Positions 7,379 to 15,310 of a stretch of DNA of 37,663 bases are shown piece after piece. The first letter of the stretch is position 1; the number at the start of each line of letters is the position of its first letter. The stretch comes from Proteobacteria bacterium UBA6156 (GTDB lineage Bacteria > Pseudomonadota > Alphaproteobacteria > UBA2136 > UBA6156). The stretch is from assembly GCA_002422365.1 (NCBI GenBank), contig DIUO01000044.1, forward strand, positions 1 through 37,663, given 5' to 3'. The notes under the pieces were generated by a model, which was given only the letters and a program-made list of their open reading frames with translations, ran no database searches and had not been told where the DNA came from. The translations under genes were made by a program, and so were the position numbers.

Positions 7379-9710
7379 TGTTTATGGATTTTACGCGCCG
7401 CAGTACCGTGAGCGTGGACTTTCAGCCGTACCGATTGAAGTGGGCGGTAAGCGTCCAATCGGAATTAACGGTTTTAACCAATATAGCCGCGAAATCATTG
7501 CCGAAGACAGATTGAAGCAGCTGTGCAAGAAGTATAGCAATAATGGCCTAGGTGTCGTTATGGGCGTGGAGGTAAAGCCCGGTTATAAGCTGATGGCGGT
7601 GGACGTGGACGATGACCGCTTTGTCCGTTTCGTGGCGGCGGTCATTGGGGGTTTCCCCTGCGCCAAACGCGGCAAGAAGGGCTTGACGGGGTTCGTTTTG
7701 GCTTCGGCGACACAGAAGAATTTCAAGCTGTATGGCCATGATAAAGGGAAGCCGGTTGTCGAACTGTTAGGCGAGGGATTGCAGACGGTTTTGCCGCCCA
7801 CCGTACATCCTGAAACTCAGCAACCTTACGAATGGGTTGGGCAGAGCCTGCTGGAGGTCAATTTTGACGACCTGCCGATACTGACGGATAGCCACATTCA
7901 GTTGATCCAAAAGGTAGTGGCCAGCCAGCATGTCGAGGGGGTTCTGAGTGGTGAGGGTACGCATGCGCCGATGCGGGATCTGTGTGCCCAAGGACTGACG
8001 CAACTAGAGGAGAGCGACGAGCGGCTGGAAGAAGTGCTGTTTGCGCTGCTACCCGAGGGGTATAGAGGCGACACCAACGAAGAGCTGCTGGGGCTGATTA
8101 AAAGTGCTCGTGAGAAGCGCTTAGGGTGGCGGCGGGACGGGTATGACCCCGGCAAGCTGGGGCCGCAGCCGATGGGGTACACCGACGATAGCCGCTATGT
8201 GTTCCTTGATGTGCGGCGGCAATTAAAAGTGATGAGCTCGACCTTGCTGACTAACCGAAATGGGCTGATGGACATGGCGCCGCGCACGTTTTGGATGGAA
8301 CAGTTTCCGAGGTGCTCTAAAGAAGGGGTTGTGCTCGACTTTGAGCCTGTTGTAGCGGGCGACAAGTTAATGGAGCTGTGCCGTGAGATGGGGCCTTTTG
8401 TTCTCAGTCGCGTCCGGGGGCGTGGGGTCTGGCGTGAAGGTGACAAGACTGTTGTGAATGTCGGTGACACTATTCCGCAGTCGGATGCTTATACGTACGT
8501 TTGCTTTGAGCCTCTGAAACTCGTGAACGCTGACAGTGAGCCTGAGCCCATCAAAGTTCTGGAGCTGTTGCGCAAGTTCTGCTGGCGGAACCCTCAAAAC
8601 GCCGATCTGCTGTTCGGGTGGCTTGTTCTGGCGCCTGCCTGCGGTGCGCTTGAGTGGCGGCCGCACATGTTCTTGCACGGGCCTAAAAACAGCGGCAAGA
8701 CCACGCTTCTGCACATGGTGTCGCATCTGCTCGATCCGATGGTTATCAAGCTGGACGGCCAAAGCAGCGAGGCGGGTATTCGTCAGAAACTCAAGGCCGA
8801 CAGTCTGCCGGTGGTACTGGACGAGTTTGAGTCGGACGGGAGTGCCAGCCGCATGGCGAGTATCATCCGTTTGGCGCGGAGCGCGTCGTCAGGGCATGAT
8901 GCCGTGGCACGCGGTACGCCGGAGGGGCGGGCGCTGGAGTTCCTGATTCGGGCGACGTTCCTGTTCGGGGCCATCAATCCGCGTATTACCACTGCGGCGG
9001 ATGCTTCTCGTATCGTCTGTGTGGAGCTGGTGCCGCATGAAAACTCCCGCGAGACCAAGCAACAGATTGAGGCGTTGGTGCGTGAAGTGCGGAACTTTAG
9101 CCCCGGATGGTGCCATCAGGCCATGCGGTTTGTGCCGTATGTTGCCCCGACCATTGCGGCGTTGAAGAGTGCTTTTCCGCCGATGGACAGCCGCCACGAG
9201 CTTAACATGGCAACGCTACTGGCGGGCGTGTGGCTGGGCCGAGAAGGGGGGAGGGTACCAGATGAAACCGAAGCCGCCGCCTTTGCTGCTGAGTATGAGA
9301 CCCTACTGCTCGAACATGCCGAAGCGCACGAGGAGGACGACTCGCAGATGTGCCTGAATCATCTGCTGAGCTACATGATCGAAGGTCAGCCTATTGCTCT
9401 CAGCTTAAGCGCTTGGCGAGAAACGTCAGATGCTAGCGAATCGGCGATGCGTGCTTTACGAGCTCACGGTTTGAGGGTGACTAAAGACGGACTTTATGTT
9501 GCCAACAAGAGCCCTGGTCTTGATAAAATCTTTGCTAACACGCGCTGGGCTGATGGTGCTTGGGTTGCCGCTTTACGGCGCTTGCCGGGTGCCGAGGCTC
9601 GTGACGCCATGTATTTTACGAACAAAAAGTCGCGAGCAACGTTCATCCCGCTGCATAACTTCAATACCGAAGATAGGCCGCGTGAGTGGCAACCCATGGA
9701 CAGTATGTAG
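7368..9710 (+). CDS. Primase-polymerase/helicase-like replication protein
   Basis: The 780-aa product combines two units. Residues 1-200 look like a bifunctional primase/polymerase (prim-pol) domain: a metal-binding acidic motif AVDVDDD at about 76-82 and VELLGEGLQTVLPPTVHP further on. Residues about 420-620 form a helicase-type ATPase with Walker A GPKNSGKTT (about 438-446) and Walker B VVLDEFE (about 481-487). This architecture is common in replication proteins of plasmids, satellites and islands, where it opens an origin and primes synthesis. The gene is coupled to the AlpA-like gene (11-bp overlap, RBS GGAGGG) and ends 42 bp before an intrinsic terminator. It implies that the excised island can replicate. 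No partial or broken motif is seen. Confidence 0.88.
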   Translation: MNASVYGFYAPQYRERGLSAVPIEVGGKRPIGINGFNQYSREIIAEDRLKQLCKKYSNNGLGVVMGVEVKPGYKLMAVDVDDDRFVRFVAAVIGGFPCAKRGKKGLTGFVLASATQKNFKLYGHDKGKPVVELLGEGLQTVLPPTVHPETQQPYEWVGQSLLEVNFDDLPILTDSHIQLIQKVVASQHVEGVLSGEGTHAPMRDLCAQGLTQLEESDERLEEVLFALLPEGYRGDTNEELLGLIKSAREKRLGWRRDGYDPGKLGPQPMGYTDDSRYVFLDVRRQLKVMSSTLLTNRNGLMDMAPRTFWMEQFPRCSKEGVVLDFEPVVAGDKLMELCREMGPFVLSRVRGRGVWREGDKTVVNVGDTIPQSDAYTYVCFEPLKLVNADSEPEPIKVLELLRKFCWRNPQNADLLFGWLVLAPACGALEWRPHMFLHGPKNSGKTTLLHMVSHLLDPMVIKLDGQSSEAGIRQKLKADSLPVVLDEFESDGSASRMASIIRLARSASSGHDAVARGTPEGRALEFLIRATFLFGAINPRITTAADASRIVCVELVPHENSRETKQQIEALVREVRNFSPGWCHQAMRFVPYVAPTIAALKSAFPPMDSRHELNMATLLAGVWLGREGGRVPDETEAAAFAAEYETLLLEHAEAHEEDDSQMCLNHLLSYMIEGQPIALSLSAWRETSDASESAMRALRAHGLRVTKDGLYVANKSPGLDKIFANTRWADGAWVAALRRLPGAEARDAMYFTNKKSRATFIPLHNFNTEDRPREWQPMDSM

Positions 9711-9944
9711 GGCAACGCGGCAACGGTTACGCAAAGCCTAGAATAGCCAGAAAGGGAGGGGGGATTCCCTCCCTCTTTTTAATGAATTAAGCCTCAAGGG
9801 TGGTGGTGTGTGAGGGGAAAAGGAAAGTAATACACATATAGAGGAGAAGTGGCTAGGAGCCGCTGTGGTGGCCGTTCAGAGGCGTGCTATACTAGTTGTA
9901 CACACCCCCCAACACGGGTATGCACGCTGAATCTGCCTATTAAA
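9711..9944. other. Convergent gap after the primase-helicase gene
   Basis: This gap between convergent genes holds the terminator at 9753-9780. The rest has no convincing gene; a purine-rich stretch (9813-9850) stands out but has no pairing partner that I can see. Confidence 0.4.
9753..9780 (+). terminator. Intrinsic terminator of the primase-helicase operon
   Basis: An 8-bp stem AGGGAGGG/CCCTCCCT with a 6-nt loop is followed by CTTTTT. It lies 42 bp after the primase-helicase stop codon. Confidence 0.85.
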
Positions 9945-10274
9945 CTAGTGGCAGTGAGCTTCGCCAAGCTTTTTCCACGTGTCTTTCCGGAGAATGCTGG
10001 CCATATCGATGACCTGTACCCATACCCCTCTCCCCTTGAACCCACGCTCGTACAGCACTTCGCAGACGTAGCTAGCGTAGCCACTGCGGTTGGTGCCATC
10101 GCTAAACACGCCTACTTTGAACGTTGTCGGGTCTGTCCACATCGCGTCTTTGGCGGTCGGCTCGGCCTCGCTTTGGAAGTGTTTAACCACCGCATCGTGT
10201 TCAGGGGTTAGAGCTTCGGGGCTTCCGCAGGCTGTGACGAGTAGGCCAAGAACGAAGGTTAGGCGCGGGTTCAT
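9945..10274 (-). CDS. Small lipoprotein (hypothetical), second of a coupled pair
   Basis: The 109-aa product has a lipoprotein signal (MNPRLTFVLGLLVTACGS) with lipobox VTAC and predicted acylated Cys16. The mature part has no family that I recognise; it contains GTNRSGYASYVCEVLYERGF and ends in HCH. The start codon overlaps the stop of the upstream lipoprotein gene as ATGA, so translation is coupled. Lipoproteins carried by prophages and islands often block superinfecting phage or conjugation at the envelope, and that is a plausible but untested role here. Confidence 0.75.
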   Translation of the reverse strand: MNPRLTFVLGLLVTACGSPEALTPEHDAVVKHFQSEAEPTAKDAMWTDPTTFKVGVFSDGTNRSGYASYVCEVLYERGFKGRGVWVQVIDMASILRKDTWKKLGEAHCH

Positions 10275-10609
10275 TTGCAGCGCCCTTCGTAAATGATGGC
10301 CTTGGCGCCGATGGTGTTGTCGATGCGTTTCTCAAGATCGTAACCGTTTGGGCATGCATTCTGGTTGCCCAGCCAGCGGCCGAGGGCTTCCATGCGTAGG
10401 GTTTCAGGGTCTCCTTGTACGATGCCTTTATGGGCGTCGGTCGAGATGACGTAGCGGAAGGCTTGAGTACCATCAGGACGCTGGATCATGGTGCCCGTGC
10501 CGTTCATGAGCTGGAAGGTACTATCGAAGTCGCCTCCGTAAAGGGCCATTTGGCTCGGTGTGCAACCGGCTGCGGCGAGTGCGATTAGGGCGAGGGGGAT
10601 GTGTTTCAT
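10271..10609 (-). CDS. Small lipoprotein (hypothetical), first of a coupled pair
   Basis: The 112-aa product has a lipoprotein signal (MKHIPLALIALAAAGCTPSQ) with lipobox AAGC and predicted acylated Cys16. The mature part (FDSTFQLMNGTGTMIQRPDG then YVISTDAHKGIVQGDPE) is not assignable to a family by eye. AGGAG sits about 8 bp before the ATG. The gene overlaps the next lipoprotein by 4 bp. Upstream on the same strand is the strongly folded region 10625-10822, so this pair could have a long structured leader and be controlled through it; that is inference. Confidence 0.75.
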   Translation of the reverse strand: MKHIPLALIALAAAGCTPSQMALYGGDFDSTFQLMNGTGTMIQRPDGTQAFRYVISTDAHKGIVQGDPETLRMEALGRWLGNQNACPNGYDLEKRIDNTIGAKAIIYEGRCK

Positions 10610-10624
10610 GGCGGAACTCCTGCT

Positions 10625-10822
10625 GTTTCATAGGAAACGGCCACCTTTTAGTGGTGGCCGGGGAGTAGTAACCGTACATAAGAACGGCGCGGCTATTCAG
10701 CCTCGCAGCTTGTTTTATTCGCCGCCTCCCCAACCGTGGTTGAGAGGCAGCACAATGGTGACGGCTGGTGCTTTCAGCCGCTTATGTAGGGGTTACTAGG
10801 CCCCACGTTCGTTTTCCGAACG
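10625..10822. ncRNA. Strongly structured segment: candidate ncRNA, structured leader or replication origin
   Basis: A long-range stem closes 10660-10804: GGGG pairs with CCCC, then TAGTAACC (10666-10673) with GGTTACTA (10791-10798), then TACATAAG (10675-10682) with CTTATGTA (10781-10788). That gives 20 bp interrupted only by a 2x2 and a 1x2 internal loop. Inside are three hairpins: CGGCG/CGCCG (10685-10689 with 10720-10724, enclosing GGCT/AGCC), GCCTC/GAGGC enclosing AACC/GGTT (10724-10748), and CGGCTG/CAGCCG (10762-10780). Flanking hairpins are GTTTC/GAAAC (10625-10638), GGCCACC/GGTGGCC (10639-10659) and CGTTCG/CGAACG (10806-10822). No gene overlaps it. The strand is undecided: on the minus strand it would be a leader of the lipoprotein pair. 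Confidence 0.6.
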
Positions 10823-10887
10823 CAGGATTATTAAAGCATAGCGTGGCGGTTTCGGCAATTTCTCCATGGGTAGCCGAAGGGTTTCCT

Positions 10888-10904
10888 TGTCCCGAAAATG
10901 TCCC
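10888..10904. promoter_or_regulatory. Third paired TGTCCC (arm-like) site, internal to the island
   Basis: TGTCCC at 10888 and 10899 has the same 11-bp spacing as the pairs near attL (4201/4212) and attR (15225/15236). A 9-bp direct repeat CGAAGGGTT flanks it (10875 and 10906). It lies 65 bp before the internal att-like core. Confidence 0.5.
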
Positions 10905-10936
10905 TCGAAGGGTTGTTTCGATGTTTGGAGATAGTT

Positions 10937-10963
10937 AAAGCCCGCCGTGGTGGCGGGCTTTTG
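10937..10963. terminator. Intrinsic terminator, possibly bidirectional
   Basis: A perfect 10-bp stem AAAGCCCGCC/GGCGGGCTTT with loop GTGGT ends in T residues on the plus strand. It stands between the structured segment and the large HTH gene. It could end a plus-strand RNA from the structured segment, or minus-strand transcription arriving from the large HTH gene. Confidence 0.8.
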
Positions 10964-10968
10964 ATTGT

Positions 10969-10982
10969 TCGACCTACGCATT
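10969..10982. repeat. Internal 14-bp att-core-like sequence
   Basis: TCGACCTACGCATT is identical to 14 bp of the att repeat (4025-4038 and 15338-15351), the part next to the tRNA anticodon loop where tyrosine integrases usually cross over. The flanks do not match the tRNA further. Together with the arm-like pair upstream, it may be a decayed att site between two accreted units. Confidence 0.5.
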
Positions 10983-11000
10983 GCTAGGGCATAAGCATTC

Positions 11001-14000
11001 TTAAAAACGCCCTAGCCGTTTATTTACGTCGGCTCGGGTATCTTGTTCTGTGGCTTCACGTTGATAGCCATCGGCTAAGTGCCTCATGACTTTAGCCATG
11101 CGGGGATGGGTGAATTCGAGAGCTTCTGCCCATCCCGTATAATGCGCGACAAGTTCACGTTCTTGATCGCCGCCTTCACCTCTCCAGTGTACTCCTCGCA
11201 AATTATAGAATTCTGTGCGGGCCCCCCGTGCGGCGTGTTCATTTAAGGCCCATTCAATGCAATCCCGAGTTTCTTCTAATGCCCAAACGCCATCCTTGCC
11301 TTTAGGGGCATTAGCAAACAGTTTGCCGATTTCAACATCGGCAACGTCTGAGCGACTAAGCTCCTTGCAGGCATTCCGCACATGAGTAATCCAGTTTTTG
11401 AAGGCCTCAGAAGAAAAAGTGCCGTTTGGCTGCATTCCTGGCAACTTCGTAAGCTTGTCTAAAAGCTTGTAAGCGCCAGTGGCAAGTCCGTGAACGAGTT
11501 CGGGGTCATTTGGTTGCAAGGCTTCTGGGTCTTTACCACCGTCCTGACGCTTATAAAGGAATGCAATGGCCTGTACAAAGAGATCGGGGTTAGAAAGGAC
11601 TTGGCTTTCAAGGTTGGGGATTTTCCCGTCATGAGACAGAACGCCAAGGTACTTAAATTCAAGGACAGCCATATCATCCTGTGGAATTTCGCCACTTTCT
11701 TGAAGCGCAGTTATCGCTTCTACAACCCTGTAACTATCTAGTTGATATGTGCCTTCCTGCTCTTGAGAGTCGGTGGCGATGGCTATCATCAGGCGGTAAA
11801 GTTCCTGTGGCTGGAGTTGTTTAAGTGAGAATTGAGTTGTCCAGAATGCAGCCCGAGGTCGCTTTGCCTCGATAAGATTTTTTACAATGGTAGACAGCTC
11901 TTCGTCGTGTAAACCATAACGTTGGGGATTTACTTGCTTCCAATATTGAGATTGAATTTCTGGGCTGAAAGAGGCTAAAGCGTCCAGAGTGGGTTGGCTA
12001 CAAGGAGCCGTGGTAAGTAAATTGATGATTTTGGGTGTGCTGAGAGTTTTTCCAATAGTGATAATAAGTTGTTTTAGATCTTCGCCTTCAACTGACGCGA
12101 GCATTCCGTAGAGAAGTTGCTCCTTGTGGTAAGGGTGGAGGCTATCGTCGATAGCAATCGCAGATTTAACGAGATCAATTCGCATCTCTGTGTCGATGAC
12201 GATTTTCGACATGATCCAGCCAATAGTGCGTGCTGCATCGCCACGAACGGTTAAGCTCCAAACACCTTCAATCCCGTTCTGGCTCCAAATTCTCCGAAGT
12301 ACATTCGTCCTAAGCTCCTCAATCCGCTTGTCGCGCTTGGTGTAATCTAGGTCTTCATCTTCAAGCTCGTCCTCGGTTTCCTCGATCCATCCCGCTTTGA
12401 AAAGCCATTCGTTTTGGAGGATGAAATCTTTTGGCTCAAGTAAGTCGTAGATTTTGCGGGCTGTATCTCGTTCTTTGGTATTATCACCGGCCCATTTACG
12501 GGCGCGACGGGTTCGCGTTTGTATCCGCACTTTCTCCCTCAGCGATGCCCGGTCTTCATCAGTAGCGGTCTTATTCCATTCTTCGATAAGCGCCCAAATT
12601 TGGGGAGCTTTTGCCGGAAACTCATTTTTTATAGCGATAAAGCTGCTAACTAGATCTCCAAGGGTTTCTTTGGTATGCTTTTCCCAAGCCAAAGCCTTAT
12701 CAATTGCATATTCAAGGAATTTGTATCCCTCCCCTTCAGTAACTGGTTCGCCGAACCCCCTGCCGTCCGAACGCCAGTGCGGCTTATGGCTGTAGTGTCC
12801 TACTCTTGAGTGTCCATTGAACTGCTGAACAAGAATGGGCCAAATGATCTGTGGGTAGCGTTTAGCAAGATAGTCCATAACTCTAATGCGCTCTTCTAGT
12901 GGGGCTGAAGTTTGAGGCATCCACCAAAGGAAAATATATCCCAAGGTCAGGCTGGGCTTATGCGACCAGTTATCGTTAATCACAGGTTCGGCCAAATGGG
13001 CGAGAATATCGCATGTTCGACGCAAGAGACCTGGGACCCAAGCAGTATTCTCAAGTGCCCATAAGATGCCTGTACGTGGGCAACTACCGAAAATTCCTGA
13101 ATCTGCCGGACGCATGAGCTTCATGGTCTCAGATTCTGGCGAGTCAAGGTCTGCTTCCAGCAATTCCAAAAATCGTTCTGGGGATGCCTCGGCATACATT
13201 GGCAGGTCGCTTGAGTGTGCCTCAAGTTTCCGAGCAGTAAGGGGGCTCAAGAGCTTTTCAATCAGATGCTCAACAGCCAATGCAGGGTCAAAGCCAAGCT
13301 TCTTTTGGAATAAGTCGGGCCCGTACAGTGACAGAAGAACGAGTGTTTCACTGATGCTATCCCGTAGGGGACGGCTTATCTCGCGTTTTTTACCGTACAT
13401 TCCCGCTGTCCAGCGGTCGGCTTCGGGCATGTCTAAGGAAGGATCGTCTTCGGATAGAACCTCTTCGGCAATTTCAAAAAAACGTTGCAGGTGGGTTTTT
13501 GAAATATGCAAGTTTGCAGCAAAGAGAGCATCAATCTTAGAAGCAATTCCTTGGTAAGTTCCTGCTGACCAAACGGGGGAATCATGGAGCCTCAAGAGCT
13601 TAAGAAAATCTTTTTCAAGTTCTTCGAAGGGCTTACCCGCTAGTTTTGCCAGTATGTTCTGATCGGCTTTGTTATTGGTGTTCCATGCCCCTGCCATAAG
13701 AAATGGGATAAATAGATCTACGATATCGGTAGTTGACGCCCATTCTGGCAATTGCACAGCTTCCAATGTGGCAAGGCGCCGCCGCAATACGGTTAGGGAT
13801 TGTCCTGACTCTCGTTTGTAACGTTCAATGTCGCTGTCCTTAAAGCCCATTGCTTTGAGCGCATTGCTAAACCCTGTGCTGGAGAGTTGCTCAAGCTGAA
13901 TGTGGGCTTTGGCGTTAGTGTCATTTCGGGGATAGATGATGATTGCGCTGACGGATTCTTTGTATGGTGCAAATTCCTTCTCAACTTCCCTGTTCGTAAT

Positions 14001-15080
14001 GATAGGGATGAAGTTGGTGGATTTGGAAATAAGGCGGGGTAGAACTCCGGGCTTTTTGAAAACAACCAAGCGATCCTTCAATTTTGCGCCGTTATCGTCA
14101 ATGGATAAAGCTGAGTGAAGGAAAGCCAGTGCTTCTTCGATAGAGTCTGCTGTGACCACGACTGTTTCGGGAGGGGTTGCGTTGAGTTTTTCCACCAACT
14201 GCGAGCTGTGCAAGGAAACAGGCTCTGCGAAAAGTGCCTCTGACAATGGTGGATTTGCGGCATCGGCCCAAGTGTTCCAACAAGAGGCTATGGAATAAAC
14301 ATCCTCGGTAGGAAGGTGGAGTTCCTTCGCAAGCCAAGTTTGGGCCGGGATGGATTGTTCTAACCATTGCTCTAGATCACTTGAATCATATGCCCGGACA
14401 TCCAGCCATTGCTTCTTAGCCTTCTTTTCGGCGATCCAGGCTGCTTTTCCCGGCCAGCGGCGTGGGGTAACGAAAATGAAAGTAGTTTCGGAAAGTTCTT
14501 GTGGGGTAGCTTGCGCTACGCTTTTCTGATAGTCGCCGTCCGCCTTGGTTTTGGGGTTTTTATTAACACCGAATTCCCATCCGCTTTTACCGTGTGGGAT
14601 CCAAGGGGATGGTTGGTTGCTTTCTACCTGTCCATCCCATCCAGGACGTTCGCTGTCATCGTTACCCGGAAAATCAACCTTGGATAGTTGGTTGCCAGTG
14701 GAGTTGACGAGGGTTCGTAGGAATACGGCAAGGCGGTTACGAGTGGAAAGATTGCCGTTAGCCCATTCTTCAATCTGATTGGCTTTCAGTTGGAGGAATG
14801 GTGGGACGTAGCTCTTGGTTGTAGCCAATACGGTCGTGTTGCTTTTAACGGAAAGGGCATTTTGTGAAGCCTGTATTGCCAAAAGGTCGCTTGCCTTCAC
14901 TTTGAAAGCCCGTTCAATTTTGCTGGCCATTTCTGGAGACAAGGCGGCCTTGCCATTTAGCATGTTCGAAAGAGCAGGGCGCCCAATGCCTAGGGTGCTG
15001 GCAGCCTCGGTTACGCTCAGGCCTGCTGGGAAAACTTTTTGCCGGATGTATTCGCCAAGTGGCAGGTCGGTTGGTGTCAT
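11001..15080 (-). CDS. Giant XRE-HTH / nuclease-like / helical protein, candidate defence gene
   Basis: The 1359-aa product starts with an XRE-type helix-turn-helix (about 22-60: LSVTEAASTLGIGRPALSNMLNGK). A conserved-looking block at 137-250 follows (FPGNDDSERPGWDGQVE, then GKSGWEFGVN, FVTPRRWPGKAAW, DVRAYDSSDLEQWLE). D149, E169 and nearby lysines make a restriction-endonuclease-like fold possible, but I cannot confirm a PD-(D/E)xK site. The remaining 1100 residues are mainly helical, with no Walker A motif, membrane segment or signal peptide. I know proteins with this C-terminal style only as unnamed large proteins. ATG 15080 is preferred to ATG 15098 because GAGGAGAG lies at 15086-15093. 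Composition is AT-rich against the core. Self-regulation through the palindrome upstream is likely. Confidence 0.75.
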   Translation of the reverse strand: MTPTDLPLGEYIRQKVFPAGLSVTEAASTLGIGRPALSNMLNGKAALSPEMASKIERAFKVKASDLLAIQASQNALSVKSNTTVLATTKSYVPPFLQLKANQIEEWANGNLSTRNRLAVFLRTLVNSTGNQLSKVDFPGNDDSERPGWDGQVESNQPSPWIPHGKSGWEFGVNKNPKTKADGDYQKSVAQATPQELSETTFIFVTPRRWPGKAAWIAEKKAKKQWLDVRAYDSSDLEQWLEQSIPAQTWLAKELHLPTEDVYSIASCWNTWADAANPPLSEALFAEPVSLHSSQLVEKLNATPPETVVVTADSIEEALAFLHSALSIDDNGAKLKDRLVVFKKPGVLPRLISKSTNFIPIITNREVEKEFAPYKESVSAIIIYPRNDTNAKAHIQLEQLSSTGFSNALKAMGFKDSDIERYKRESGQSLTVLRRRLATLEAVQLPEWASTTDIVDLFIPFLMAGAWNTNNKADQNILAKLAGKPFEELEKDFLKLLRLHDSPVWSAGTYQGIASKIDALFAANLHISKTHLQRFFEIAEEVLSEDDPSLDMPEADRWTAGMYGKKREISRPLRDSISETLVLLSLYGPDLFQKKLGFDPALAVEHLIEKLLSPLTARKLEAHSSDLPMYAEASPERFLELLEADLDSPESETMKLMRPADSGIFGSCPRTGILWALENTAWVPGLLRRTCDILAHLAEPVINDNWSHKPSLTLGYIFLWWMPQTSAPLEERIRVMDYLAKRYPQIIWPILVQQFNGHSRVGHYSHKPHWRSDGRGFGEPVTEGEGYKFLEYAIDKALAWEKHTKETLGDLVSSFIAIKNEFPAKAPQIWALIEEWNKTATDEDRASLREKVRIQTRTRRARKWAGDNTKERDTARKIYDLLEPKDFILQNEWLFKAGWIEETEDELEDEDLDYTKRDKRIEELRTNVLRRIWSQNGIEGVWSLTVRGDAARTIGWIMSKIVIDTEMRIDLVKSAIAIDDSLHPYHKEQLLYGMLASVEGEDLKQLIITIGKTLSTPKIINLLTTAPCSQPTLDALASFSPEIQSQYWKQVNPQRYGLHDEELSTIVKNLIEAKRPRAAFWTTQFSLKQLQPQELYRLMIAIATDSQEQEGTYQLDSYRVVEAITALQESGEIPQDDMAVLEFKYLGVLSHDGKIPNLESQVLSNPDLFVQAIAFLYKRQDGGKDPEALQPNDPELVHGLATGAYKLLDKLTKLPGMQPNGTFSSEAFKNWITHVRNACKELSRSDVADVEIGKLFANAPKGKDGVWALEETRDCIEWALNEHAARGARTEFYNLRGVHWRGEGGDQERELVAHYTGWAEALEFTHPRMAKVMRHLADGYQREATEQDTRADVNKRLGRF

Positions 15081-15085
15081 GGAAT

Positions 15086-15093
15086 CTCTCCTC
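15086..15093 (-). promoter_or_regulatory. RBS deciding the start of the large HTH gene
   Basis: GAGGAGAG on the minus strand lies 5 bp before the ATG at 15080. The in-frame ATG at 15098 overlaps no such motif. Confidence 0.65.
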
Positions 15094-15111
15094 GTCATGA
15101 GAAAGATATAT

Positions 15112-15137
15112 CGTATTGTGTATCGTTACACAATACG
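15112..15137. promoter_or_regulatory. 26-bp palindromic operator, probable binding site of the XRE domain
   Basis: A perfect 11-bp inverted repeat, CGTATTGTGTA / TACACAATACG, is separated by TCGT. It lies 31 bp upstream of the chosen start of the HTH gene. The two arms are one helical turn apart, as expected for an XRE dimer, so autoregulation is the simplest reading. Confidence 0.75.
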
Positions 15138-15173
15138 CTTAACGTGGTAAAATTCCATTTATCCCCTCTATAT

Positions 15174-15179
15174 ATTATA
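15174..15179 (-). promoter_or_regulatory. Candidate -10 element for the large HTH gene
   Basis: A perfect TATAAT on the minus strand sits in a very AT-rich stretch, with no clear -35. The operator would lie in the early transcribed region and could block elongation or a second nearer promoter. Confidence 0.4.
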
Positions 15180-15224
15180 AGTTATTGTTTAATATTGATA
15201 TAAATTTTTGCTTTAAAACATCTA

Positions 15225-15242
15225 TGTCCCACGAGTGTCCCA
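15225..15242. promoter_or_regulatory. Putative integrase arm-type sites near attR
   Basis: TGTCCCACG at 15225 and TGTCCCA at 15236 have the 11-bp spacing seen at the left end and lie about 70 bp from the attR repeat. Confidence 0.55.
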
Positions 15243-15275
15243 TGGTGGTGTTTTGGAACTGTGGTGGGGAATGAG

Positions 15276-15302
15276 AAGCGGGCCGGAAGGCCCGACCCGC
15301 TT
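15276..15302 (-). terminator. Hairpin after tRNA-Thr, probable terminator
   Basis: AAGCGGG (15276-15282) pairs with CCCGCTT (15296-15302), and the alternative inner stem GGGCC-GGAA-GGCCC lies at 15280-15293. On the minus strand it directly follows the tRNA 3' end and is followed by CTCATTCC. It belongs to the island, not to the old chromosome. Confidence 0.55.
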
Positions 15303-15310
15303 GAAGCTTT

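Noticed and set aside
9849..10211. 120-aa plus-strand reading frame
   Set aside because: Antisense to a lipoprotein gene that has a signal peptide, lipobox and coupled start; no family features on this strand.
10625..10822. Retron or reverse-transcriptase-associated RNA
   Set aside because: No reverse transcriptase gene is present in the island.
10796..10981. 61-aa minus-strand reading frame
   Set aside because: It would begin in the att-like core, pass through the terminator hairpin at 10937-10961 and end in the folded segment. No ribosome-binding site was identified.
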